The position numbers were made by a program, and so were the translations under genes. Below are positions 55,372 to 64,000 of a DNA stretch of 64,000 bases, piece by piece. Source of the stretch: Telopea speciosissima (taxonomy: Eukaryota; Streptophyta; Magnoliopsida; Proteales; Proteaceae); NCBI RefSeq assembly GCF_018873765.1, contig NC_057920.1, forward strand, positions 16,273,307-16,337,306, written 5' to 3'. The notes under the pieces were generated by a model. It was not told where the DNA came from and searched no databases. It was given only the letters and a program-made list of their open reading frames with translations. Numbering within the stretch: position 1 is the stretch's first letter; each line of letters starts with the position of its first letter.

Positions 55372-55953
55372 ATGGGTCGTGCGAAGATAGATAATGAGAA
55401 TTATCGACAAGTTACCTTCTCAAAGCGCCGACCTGGGCTTTTCAATAGGGCAAGCGAGCTCAGTATTGTGTGTGGTGCTAAGATAGCCATCCTCGTCTTC
55501 TCACCTTGGGGCAATCTCTACTCCTTTGGAAGCCCTAGTGTGACCTCCGTCGTAGATAAGTTTCTGAACCAACATGGTCAGTCATCGGTAGCCACCGGTG
55601 CCACCCGTAGGGCTAGAATTAATGAGCTATACGGACAGAACGTGGACCTGGTGAATGATCTGGAAGAGGAGAAGGAGCGATCCGAGGAAGTCAAGAAATG
55701 GTTAGAAGAAGTGAAGCATGGTGAAGCATGGTGGGAAGCACCTATCCAAGATATGGGATTGCTTGAGCTTCAGCGCTTGGAGGTGTGCATGGAGGTGTTT
55801 AAGAAGAATATGGCGAAACGGGCTGATGAGTTAATGGCAAAATATGCTGTTGCTCCCTCGCCTTCCTTAACCATGAATCCAGTGGGTGTGGTGGAACCTT
55901 TGGAAGCTGGTAGGCCAAACCTCAATCCAAAGGAATGGCGGTTATGGTTTTAG
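55372..55953 (+). CDS. Type I MADS-box protein, copy C, with shortened MADS domain
   Basis: A 193-residue, intronless open frame nearly identical to copy A ([40 protein letters not shown], ending NPKEWRLWF). It starts MGRAKIDNENY, where A has MGRRRIEMKKIDNENY: five residues are gone from the N-terminal arm and start of helix 1, the part of the MADS box that contacts DNA. The 15-bp loss lies between two copies of AAGATAGA, which fits replication slippage. GLFNRASEL is closer to the family consensus than in A, but CGAEI has become CGAKI. The frame is otherwise clean, so the protein may be made; normal CArG-box binding is doubtful. Confidence 0.82.
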   Translation: MGRAKIDNENYRQVTFSKRRPGLFNRASELSIVCGAKIAILVFSPWGNLYSFGSPSVTSVVDKFLNQHGQSSVATGATRRARINELYGQNVDLVNDLEEEKERSEEVKKWLEEVKHGEAWWEAPIQDMGLLELQRLEVCMEVFKKNMAKRADELMAKYAVAPSPSLTMNPVGVVEPLEAGRPNLNPKEWRLWF

Positions 55954-57589
55954 TTTGGGTTATTGTTGGTTTTTCTGATGAGATCTGTCTGCCTTTCTTG
56001 TTTCTGCATGAGAAATGTTTGTCAGTCTTTATTTCAAATGGTTTTTTAATAAGTATCTTGTTTGAATCCTTGGAAGAAAAGGAATAAAAGCAATTTTTGA
56101 GAAGTGATGGCTTGAGACTGTAAAGCAATGTTTCAGTGTTTCTATGAGACTTATTACCCCCAAAAAAAGAAGTTTCTATGAGTCTTTGAGAAGCAGTAAT
56201 TTTTGTATTGCTATTAAAAGTATATTTTTAACGGCGGTAAAATCTTACGGCAACGACAGAAACAGTCACTAAATGGGCATTTGTAGAGGTGGTAGTTTTT
56301 CCCGCTACTAAGAACAACTTGTTATCACCAAAGTAGTGAACTAAGAAGTTGTTATCGTAACTTTTTTATCCTTTGTTTAATTCACAAGAGTTATTTCATG
56401 CAAGTGTACGTAAAAAAGGGTTTTCAAAAAATTGAAAATTGAAAATCATTTAATGACAAGATTTAGCTTCGTTGAAAAACAAATGTGTTAGACTAGAAAG
56501 GAAAAATAATAACGTTACAATCTTGTTATAACTAATGTTTGTTATATAACAATATTCTCCTTTAATTAAAATGCTACAAATAAATTCTAGTTATAATTAA
56601 TAAAGGGGTATGAGTAGAGGCGATTTAATAGTACCACAAATTCTTCAACTGGATTTATGGAGAGATGAGGGAGTTTCACAGAATGGGGGGAGAGGGAGGG
56701 AGAGGGAGGGGATATGGGGAGAGGAAGGACGGGAAGTAGGTAGGGACAACTAACTTTTGGTCTTTACAATATGTAGACGTCGGTGTTATGAGCGGAGCCA
56801 TCCTCTATATTAATTCAGGAATATATGAAGATAACAGAGGTGCAAGAATAAGTTCTTGTTGGTTGCTTGAGCATCATCCCTCCGAATTTTTTAATTTTTC
56901 ACCAATATTGCAAAAGGTTCAGTTCTCTCCCACTTCTTTTTTTTTTTTTTTTCCTTTTCTTCCTCTTACCTATTTTTCTCCTACATTTTTACAAAAGATT
57001 TCGGTGGCACGGGAGTAGGGTTTTGCAAAAGAGAGTGTTCGGAAGTGTATTCTCTCTCCTATTCTAAATATGTGTTGGTTCTAAACATTCATTTGTGGGG
57101 TGTGCAGATTCTTCCTCACACTCACAAAGTGGGAAACCCTCTCCCTAAAATAAAATAGTGGCATATGGTAACCCTTAATGCAAGCATTTCACTACTCTGA
57201 GGATCAGTTATGCCAAAGCAAAAGGGTTAGGGTTTTGGGGACTTGATTGACTAAAATTTGGCCCTTTTTGCAAGACAATGATGGAGAATCTTACATAATG
57301 CAGATTCCCTTTGGGCTAGGGTGCTTAAAGGGAAATAATTTCCCCATAGCTCTTTTCTTGAAGCCTCTAATAGACCATCAGGGTCTTGGACTTGTGAAAG
57401 TCTCTTGAAAGGGAGATCCATATAGCTAAGGGTTTAAGGAGGTTCCAACTTTTCCAAGGGGTAAAATTGTAAGTCATCCGCTTAATTTTAGAGTTGCAAA
57501 GACTGCATTCTCCAACCCTCTCATCAATGGAATGTCACTCTAACTAGATTTTTTTTGCTTTTGAATTTCAAATCCTTCTTTTTACCACA
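55954..57589. repeat. 3' part of duplicated MADS segment C
   Basis: Non-coding, colinear with A (46126-47920) with small deletions; includes GGGGGGAGAGGGAGGGAGAG (56685) and CACAAAGTGGGAAACCCTC (57125). Confidence 0.6.
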
Positions 57590-59127
57590 GGGGTGTAAGA
57601 GATTGATAGATCCCTCGATTCATCACTAAAGCCAGGGTTGACGGTCCCAATAGAAAAAAGCTTCTTACACCCTTTGCACCGGATCCCTCGATTCATATAG
57701 AACCGCCCCTGCTGGCGTCTCTGTAGTAGGTCTTGATCGTTATCCTAGTAGTCATTTGAATTCCAATAAGAAGTGCCCTATTTGGTTGTTCTAGAGTCGT
57801 AAGTCGCTTGCCAAAGCAATCAATGGAAGTGAACGAAGGACTTCTTCGACAGAGAGATGAGAGCAATAGTCCCAAAGTCCAGAGATACCAATAGCCGCTG
57901 ACACGAGAGCTGAACAAACACTATACCAGACGGCGGATCGACAAGAAGATTCCAAAGAATTGAAAAATTGCCACATGAGGCATACCACCTCAAGGGGAAA
58001 ATCGAACAACAAGAAAGCTGGAAGAGGAGCCTAGAGGAAGCTAGGATGTTTGGCTCTCGTGGGGGAAGCCAATTAGGAAAGCAGGCTAGGCGGCGTTGTA
58101 TCCTAGAGAAAGGAAGTAAGGAGTAGTGGGTGGACATGCCTTTCGAGTCTTGCTCTGTTCGGACTCTTTAGTCATGCACCAATCAGCAAAAAAAGTTGGG
58201 CAAAGCGGACAATTGGGCTATTCCGATTAATTCCAAGACTTTCTTGCGTTAAAAGCATTCCAGTGAAAACGATCCTTTGCTTTTTCCTTTGATGCCAACT
58301 AGAGCTAAAGGTGGCATGGCGACTGAGAGGAAGGCTTCGGGATGGGCGGTTATGTGTGGAATGTAATGGATTGCTATTGGATAATCAACCTCTCTTGCCA
58401 CAGCTGTAGGAACGAAAACAATAGGAATATCACCATCCTTAATATGAATAATAGCAAGCGATCGTCTAGCCATCCTTATATAAGTAAGTATTATAGGCGT
58501 TACCGATGGAATGGTTGCTTGTTCTCCTTCCAACCTCTACGGAAAAATGGATTCCATTTCCTTTAAGACCATGGCCGGAGTGCTGATTGCTATTGGCTCC
58601 GGTTGGATGTGTTCATCGTCACTAGCATCATGCACATGGATGGTTTGCACCTGAGCAACTGGTTTCACAGTTTCTTTCTCAGCAACCATCTTTGCACAAC
58701 AAGAAAACGGAAGGACATTTAGTTTACTGAAAATAGAACTCTATCATACGTAGATAATTCAAGTGGTTATCTTTCTTCAAGTGAGAGATCGGATCGAAAA
58801 ACCATTGACCAAAGGGTGCTTCTTCGGTCACCGGTGGTGTTCCAAACCTCACTCGTTAAGTGAAGGCCCAAACATGGAAAAATGTTGTTTGTTATCGTTA
58901 TACGAAGTCATGAGTAACACTCCATTTGTTGGTCTATTTCAGTTGGGCAGTTGTCACACGGCAACCAACTCTCCCTATAGCCCTAAGCGCGGACCGCTTT
59001 AGGGTTGTAAATCAGGAGTGGTCTTAGACCAGCTGCTCCTCTTTCTTCGCTTTGGGGACGAAGGTCCTATGGTAGGTAACAGCAGGCACAAGCAACTTGA
59101 TCGAAGGGGACCAACGCTTCTACTTCG
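57590..59127. other. 1.54-kb foreign insert, probably organelle-derived (NUMT-like)
   Basis: The duplicated segment reads TTTTTACCACA-ATGCATAAAGACAATTGG in copy A (47914-47940). In copy C it is split: TACCACA ends at 57589 and TGCATAAAG resumes at 59128. The insert is visibly richer in G+C than its flanks, has no target duplication and no poly(A). Sequences such as GGACGAAGGTCCTATGGTAG and CTTGATCGAAGGGGACC have the look of plant mitochondrial DNA. Minus-strand frames (58137-57820; 58533-58249) are open but unrecognised. Origin is inferred from style only; which organelle gene region it derives from is not known. Confidence 0.6.
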
Positions 59128-59129
59128 TG

Positions 59130-59640
59130 CATAAAGACAATTGGATTTGGGTGTTTGCAATTCTGATAAGTTTTCATTAAAGTTTGCTTATTACACTACT
59201 CTCAGCATGCGTAGTAATGCTTTTGTGTCTCCAGATCCATAATGCGTGAAATTGTGGAAATTAAATTTCATCCCCAAACTCAAATTGTTTCTTTGGAGAT
59301 GCAGTGTTGTAAGACAATTGTTGCTTTGATTCTAACCCATTTTGTCCCTTTTGTAATTCTAAAGAGGATACTGTACGTTGTGCATGCTTTATTTCAATGC
59401 CCATTTGCGGCTCAATGTAGGTTAGTTTACCCTTTTCGATTCAATACCCAAGGTTTCCAATTTGTGCACTTAAAGAGTAGTTAAATTTTCTTTTTGTAAA
59501 ATATAAAGATGCTTCTAACAAATCCGACTTTGACATCCAATGTTGTTCTTTATTATGGCAAATTTTGAAAGCCAGAAACAAGGCTATCTTTAACCAAATT
59601 GGCCCTGCTTTGCAGAGCACTATGATTGCTTTCTTTTCAA
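59130..59640 (+). mobile_element. Non-LTR reverse-transcriptase remnant, copy C
   Basis: CVKLWKLNFIPKLKLFLWRC, then QCPFAAQCRLVYPFRFNTQG and KARNKAIFNQIGPALQST in separate frames, the same zinc-binding-region remnant as 47935. A short piece (LLNSNI region) is deleted. Confidence 0.65.
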
Positions 59641-59784
59641 TTGTGATGAGGGTTGAGTTTGTCTTAATAAGATATCATGCTAGTTTGAGCCTTGCTTTCC
59701 CTTTGTTTCACTTAATTTGTCTTCTCTACCTCTTGATCATTACATTGCTAACTCTAGTAGTAGTTGGGATATATGCTCAATTGA

Positions 59785-60062
59785 TGCATATCAACAGAAG
59801 ATATCGGCCAGCCTAGCATGCTTATTCTCACGCGATCTCGACGATCACACTTTCCAATCTCAGCACCTCCCTTAGTCTACACCTTCCTATCCTGGAGTTA
59901 TCAATGTTGAGCTTTCCTATCCTAGAAATACCAATGTTGTCAATATTTCATTTCATTAATCTACATTGTGTATATTGTATGTCCATATTAACTCTGGTGT
60001 TTCCTAAACCAAAGAGATCTCATGTAATCTTCAACCAATCTATATAAATACAACAAGGTCTG
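59785..60062 (+). mobile_element. Copia-family LTR, copy C, left arm of a palindrome
   Basis: Starts TGCATATCAACAGAAGATAT and runs to TATAAATACAACAAGGTCTG. It faces an inverted copy of the same LTR (60383-60118). The inner ends continue pairing (GTATGGAAAGTGTGG with CCACACTCTCCATAG), leaving a loop of about 33 nt. Confidence 0.75.
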
Positions 60063-60117
60063 TATGGAAAGTGTGGTCGTTCGGATCGCACAGATTACTA
60101 AGAATCAATCCACACTC

Positions 60118-60383
60118 TCCATAGAGAGCTTGTTGTATTTATATAGAATGGTTGAAGATTACATGAGATCTCTCCGGTTTAGGAAACACCAGAGTTAATA
60201 TGGACATACAATATACACAATATAGAATAATGAAAGGAAATATTGACAACATCATTAACTCCAGGATAGGAAAGTTTAGCATCAGTAACTCTAGGATAGG
60301 AAGGTGTTGAGATTGGACAATGTAATCGTTGAGATCGTGCGAGATTGTGCATGCTAGGTAGGCCAATATTTTATGTTGATACA
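60118..60383 (-). mobile_element. Copia 3' LTR (minus strand), right arm of the palindrome
   Basis: On the minus strand a polypurine-tract-like GAAGTGG-style tail and GGGGGG precede TGTATCAACATAAAATATTG, the LTR start at 60383. It is attached to RNase H coding sequence on its 5' side, as in a 3' LTR. Confidence 0.75.
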
Positions 60384-60389
60384 CCCCCC

Positions 60390-60775
60390 TGAAGTGGAAG
60401 ATTTGGAATTGCGAATTTTAAACTTATCCCAAATGAAATTGAACCAACCTGATAGAGGAGAGTCCCCTGGTAAAAAAGTCAACAAGTTGATCCTTGGTAG
60501 AAATAAATTGGACTATAATCTCCTTATCGCGAACAAAGTAGAAGTCGATTTTCACATGTTTGGTGTGAGCGTGAAAGACCGGGTTCGCAAATAGGTGGGT
60601 GGCACCGATGTTGTCATACTGTAGGATCGGTGCCCTTGGAACACCAATGCCAAGTTCAGTAAGTAGGGAACTTAGCCACGTGATTTCGAAACATGTGTTT
60701 ACAAGGGTTTTGTATTCAGCTTCAGTGGATGAACGGCCATGGTCTGTTATTTCTTCGAGTTCCAGAATACTAGGT
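60390..60775 (-). pseudogene. Copia retrotransposon RNase H, 3' end of pol (truncated)
   Basis: On the minus strand: RSSTEAEYKTLVNTCFEITW, then LLTELGIGVPRAPILQYDNI, GATHLFANPVFHAHTKHVKI, DFYFVRDKEI and ISTKDQLVDFFTRGLSS. This is the standard end of the Copia polyprotein (DN-IGA..NPVFHARTKHIEID..VRD). At its 5' side the frame ends at the MITE boundary (about 60780), and integrase and reverse transcriptase are absent. Inactive. Confidence 0.85.
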
Positions 60776-60780
60776 CAGGG

Positions 60781-60969
60781 CAAAGAAAGAATGCTAACTA
60801 GTATTGTGTGTGGGCGTGTACCTGCGCCCAGACAACCCGATGCGAAAAGAACACTTCACCCCCTGGAAAGATGGAAAGGTCTAAGGGTGTGGTGGTCTTT
60901 TTGCACCAAGATGTGGCTGGGCGCAAGTACACGCCCACACACAATACCGATTAGCATTCCTTTTCCCTT
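60781..60969. mobile_element. Fold-back MITE between Copia remnant and MADS copy D
   Basis: GAATGCTAACTAGTATTGTG with TGTGGGCGTGTACCTGCGCC pairs with GGCGCAAGTACACGCCCACA and CACAATACCGATTAGCATTC at the right. About 190 bp. Confidence 0.82.
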
Positions 60970-61051
60970 TATTTATTTATTTCTTTCCTTCTTGATGGTG
61001 TGGGTGTTGGATCTTTTTGTTATTGTTTAGTGGGAGGGAGAGGTATAGAGC

Positions 61052-61440
61052 ATGGGTCGCCAAAAGATAGAGATCAAGAAGATCATTCACAAGAGCTCTC
61101 GACAAGAGTCCTTCTCAAAATGTCGAGCTTTGCTTTTCAATAAGGCAAGAGAGCTCAACATTTTGTGTGGTGATGAGATAGCCATCCTTGTCTTTTCTCC
61201 TTGGGCAATGTCTACTCCTTTGGCGACCCCAATGTGACATCCATCATAGAAAGGTTTCTCAACCATTACTTTCAGCCACCAATAGTTGTGGGTGCCGATG
61301 ATGCGCTGCAACTCGTGGACGCTTAATACCATTGGAATAGAATTAATGGGCTCAATTGAGAGCATGTAGAGGTGATGAAAGATCTGGACGCAGAGTAGAG
61401 CAACCCGAGGAGCTCAAATCAGGCAATGCATGGTCTTGTA
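61052..61440 (+). pseudogene. Type I MADS-box pseudogene, copy D (most diverged)
   Basis: Opens [20 protein letters not shown] and [20 protein letters not shown] with [10 protein letters not shown], then loses one G (TTGGGCAATG against TTGGGGCAAT in A) and shifts frame. In the restored phase one can still see [19 protein letters not shown] and ADDALQLVDA followed by further stops (TAA at about 61324, TGA and TAG after). Like B it keeps the ten-residue stretch absent from A and C, so it is an older relative. The MADS box also has unusual residues (FSKCRALLF). Confidence 0.85.
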
Positions 61441-62782
61441 AGTATTGTTCTTTGAATTCTTGGAAGAAAAAGAGATTTTGAGAAGCGATGGCTTGAAACT
61501 AGAAAGGACAAAGTGGTTCATCAATAACACTCGAAGGAAGGCTGCAACCATCTTCTGTTAAAAGAAATAATGAAAAAACATTGTCTTAATGATGGCGTTT
61601 CTATGAGACTTTTAACAGCGATATTCTACCCCAAAAAAAATTTAACAGTGACAATTTTTACCACTATTAAAAGTATACTTTTAGTGTCGATAAAATTTTA
61701 TCACGACTACAGAAGAAGAAAAAGGGAAAAAAAATGCCACCAAATAGGTATATGTAGCAGCGCCACTAGTAGATTAGTTTTTAATTAAACAAATGCAAAG
61801 GTATATAAACTCTAATTGCGATAGCTTTTACGCCACTCAAGGTTATGTGTTGTGCAAAAAGTGAATAACTTGTTATCATCGAAGTGGTGAACTAGGAATT
61901 TGTAATCTTACTTTTTTGTCCCTTGTTTTATTCCTACAAGTTATTTGATGCAAATGTAAAAAATGATTTACAAAAAATTGAAAGTCATTTAATATAGTTT
62001 CGAGAAATGACAAAATTTCCCTTCATTGAAAAAAAAAAAATGTGTCATACTAAAAGGGAAAAAAGTATGGTTACAATGAAGCAGTAAAAATACCGCCACT
62101 AAAGAGGTATGTGCATAGTAGCATCACTTGTAGATGGGTTTTTTTTATTAAATAAAATACAAGTTATATCTAGCCTTTTGATGGTAGAAAATACTGCCAC
62201 TAAAGGGGTATGTGTAAAGGTAGAACTGCAAATGAAAGATGGGATTGATATTTTTTATTATAGATTCGTTTAGTTGCAAGGGGAATTAAAGGGAAGAAAA
62301 GTGAAATTTTCAAACTTAAAAAGGAAACTTTTGAATTCATTACTTCATGTGACTATATCACTAATTCTAAATTATTCCATATCACTAATTTTAAATCATT
62401 CCATATTTGGTTATTAAATTTCACTTTACTTTGCATCCAATTCCCTTTGGTTTAAAAAATAAAAAACAAATTACATGTAAAACATATCATTACTAAATAT
62501 GGTAAGAAATTTAACTAGTTTATAGTTTATACAATCACATGGGATAATGATACAAAATTTTATTTTTTAGGTTTAAAAACTCCCACTTTCCTTCCCTTTA
62601 ATTTCCCTTACAATCAAATGTAGCTTAAAGTAAATGCGAAGATATTTAACCTTTAACTATCGTAAAGAATACTGCTACTAAAGGGTCACCTTCATTCAAC
62701 TTAAAACACCAGTTCTTTGGCTTCAATAAATTGATACATTAAGGTTGTGAAAATGCAAGAATTTTTTTTGGGTGAATTAATG
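61441..62782. other. Decayed 3' part of MADS segment D
   Basis: Partly alignable to the tails of A-C (CTTGGAAGAAAA-GAGATTTTGAG at 61461, TTTCTATGAGACTTTTAACA at 61599, GGTTATGTGTTG at 61840). From about 62060 repeated GTACTGCCACTAAAG-type words occur (62090, 62190, 62660). At 62741-62804 AAGGTTGTGAAAATGC and GCATTTTCACAACCTT form a 16-bp hairpin around an insert with T8-GGGTGAATT. No gene. Confidence 0.5.
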
Positions 62783-62856
62783 CAAGCATTTTCACAACCT
62801 TAATTTATCAATTTATCGAAGGGTACCCAAAAGAAAAAATTAACAAAGGAATGCTG

Positions 62857-63390
62857 CTAGGGGTGCAAGTTTGGTTCTGTTGGCCCGAACCTGCCCTGCC
62901 CTGCCCTGCCCACCCTGAGCCCAAATAGGTCTAGGCTGAGATACCCTGACCCTGAGGGCGAGTTAGAGTTGAAAATTTTTACTCCATGGCCTAGCGGCCC
63001 TAGCCTAGTCATCTCTTCCCCAACCCCATGATTCAGGGCCAATCAGAGTCAGCTGGGCCCAATCCTGAGGACGGGTCAGGGTTGGATTTTTTAGGTTCTG
63101 AATTAGGTTTGGACTGGGTTTGGGCCCAGCTAAAGGGACTCAGAGTTGGGCTAGGTCTGGGCCCAACTAAGGGGACTCAGGGTTGGGGGATCTTTATCAC
63201 CTCCAGTTCCCTACCCGAACCAGTTCCCCAATTCCTCTAACAAGGGGGGCTGGAATGACCACCCTACCCCTGCCCAAACATTCTTCCCAGGTGGGATCCA
63301 CCACCCCTATTAGAGGAACTGGGCCAGGCCGGGAACTGGTGGAGATAATTTTCCCAGGGTTGGGCTGGGGTTTTAAAGAAACTCTTACGA
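62857..63390. repeat. GC-rich repeat (GGTGCAAGTTTGG family) inserted upstream of RPS11
   Basis: Starts CTAGGGGTGCAAGTTTGG and is full of GGCCCAA / TTGGGCC words; related to 14985-15445. The corresponding place in the promoter duplicate at 43650-43680 has no such sequence, so it was inserted here after the duplication, or lost there. Confidence 0.5.
63191..63347. mobile_element. MITE of the CCTCCAGTTCCC family
   Basis: TTTATCACCTCCAGTTCCCT pairs with the inverted right end TTATCTCCACCAGTTCCCGG; AATTCCTCTAA and TTAGAGGAACT pair inside. Nested in the GC-rich repeat, about 240 bp upstream of the RPS11 start. Confidence 0.82.
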
Positions 63391-63394
63391 TGAT

Positions 63395-63501
63395 GGCCCA
63401 AAAAGACGTGGGCCTTCAGAGGCCCAGTCTTTTTATTTAAAGCATTGGTCGGACTCCTCGAGTCCGAGTCCGTAGGTTGGGAGTCTACTTAGTTAGGGTT
63501 T
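63395..63501 (+). promoter_or_regulatory. RPS11 promoter: site II elements and telo box
   Basis: GGCCCA (63395-63400), TGGGCC (63409-63414) and GGCCCA (63421-63426) are site II motifs; TTAGGGTTT (63493-63501) is a telo box. This pairing is characteristic of plant ribosomal protein and other growth-related genes and lies 85-190 bases upstream of the ATG. A pyrimidine-rich leader (63545-63562) follows. Confidence 0.75.
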
Positions 63502-63584
63502 CACTGTTTCGAATCTCTTCTCTAGCTCACTGACACAACGCCTCTCCTTCTCCTCCTCCGAAGGCCAAAGAGCATTTCTCAATC

Positions 63585-63911
63585 ATGGCGGAACAGGTTA
63601 GATTCTAAATCACAAGAACTCTACTCCCCTTATTTTCCTTATCCCTTTCTTCGGTAGATAGTTAAGATGTTCCACTTCCCTCCCATTCAGCAATTGTGTA
63701 CGACGATCCTATACTCCTTTCTTGTCTGTTTACTTCCTCCATTCATTGTTGGAGTTGGCTGAGCCTTAACTATTGATTGATGAAACCCCCTCCACACCGT
63801 CCGTGGCTTTTCTTATTGTTTCTTCCATTGATGGTTGTTTTTCCTTTTTGGATATTTTTTGGTAATGCAGACGGAAAAGGCTTTTTTGAAGCAGCCGAAG
63901 GTGTTTTTATG
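63585..63911 (+). CDS. RPS11: 40S ribosomal protein S11 (uS17), first two exons
   Basis: Exon 1 coding part is only ATG GCG GAA CAG (63585-63596, MAEQ), followed by a GTTAGA donor. Exon 2 is 63871-63911 after TAATGCAG: TEKAFLKQPKVFL and the first two bases of the next codon, followed by GTGAGA. MAEQTEKAFLKQPKVFL is the invariant N-terminus of plant uS17, a cytosolic small-subunit protein that binds 18S rRNA. The remaining exons lie beyond the window. The tiny first exon ending right after the start codon region is common in plant ribosomal protein genes. No defect is seen, so it is presumed active. Confidence 0.93.
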
Positions 63912-64000
63912 GTGAGAAAACTTATTGGAACTGTCAATTTGTATTTCCAGCTCTTATAGCTGTTTTGTGATTCTCAATATAATGGTTGCAATCGTTGTAG

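Noticed and set aside
57693-58533. Genes on the minus strand in the organelle-like insert
   Set aside because: Open frames of 70-105 codons without recognised domains; a nuclear copy of organelle DNA would not be expected to express them.

Overview
The window reads as nuclear DNA of a flowering plant, probably a dicot or basal eudicot with a repeat-rich genome. Evidence: plant-only genes (a nucleus-encoded plastid ribosomal protein, type I MADS-box genes, a tau-class GST relic), short GT-AG introns, AT-rich intergenic DNA, and very many MITEs, LINE, SINE, hAT, Mutator-like and Copia remains. The species cannot be named from the sequence.

Layout. (1) 1-4.2 kb: the last three exons of an inositol tetrakisphosphate 1-kinase (ITPK) gene on the + strand. 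Its final intron is about 3.5 kb, carries two fold-back elements and appears to start with a GC donor. (2) 5.5-6.4 kb: a 5'-truncated LINE with perfect target-site duplications, then a broken tau GST gene. (3) 7.8-12.8 kb: two minus-strand genes, the plastid ribosomal protein PSRP6/cL38 and a three-exon gene for a two-membrane-segment protein of unknown function (788 aa). (4) 13.4-16.6 kb: a Mutator-like element with long TIRs that carries a decayed host gene fragment (a Pack-MULE), itself invaded by MITEs. (5) 17.1-18.3 kb: an apparently intron-free SMI1/KNR4-like gene. (6) 18.3-23.3 kb: no gene, but a LINE, a hAT relic and several MITEs. (7) 23.3-41.5 kb: a nested array of direct repeats containing tRNA-like 74-nt modules, with no credible gene. 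(8) 41.9-42.3 kb: a PFA-DSP tyrosine phosphatase pseudogene on the minus strand. (9) 43.6-62.8 kb: a tandem array of duplicated segments, each built around a type I MADS-box gene. Copies A (45.3 kb) and C (55.4 kb) are open, B (50.7 kb) and D (61.1 kb) are broken. The segments also carry non-LTR reverse-transcriptase remnants and a Copia LTR, and one copy holds a 1.5-kb organelle-like insert. (10) 63.4-64 kb: promoter and first two exons of cytosolic ribosomal protein S11 (uS17).

The genes do not form one pathway; they are unrelated plant genes. What links the right half is duplication: pieces of the RPS11 promoter and leader recur at the head of the MADS segments, and paralogous copies supply empty sites that date and delimit many insertions. 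Gene models here were spliced by eye from conserved protein motifs and have not been checked against transcripts or databases.
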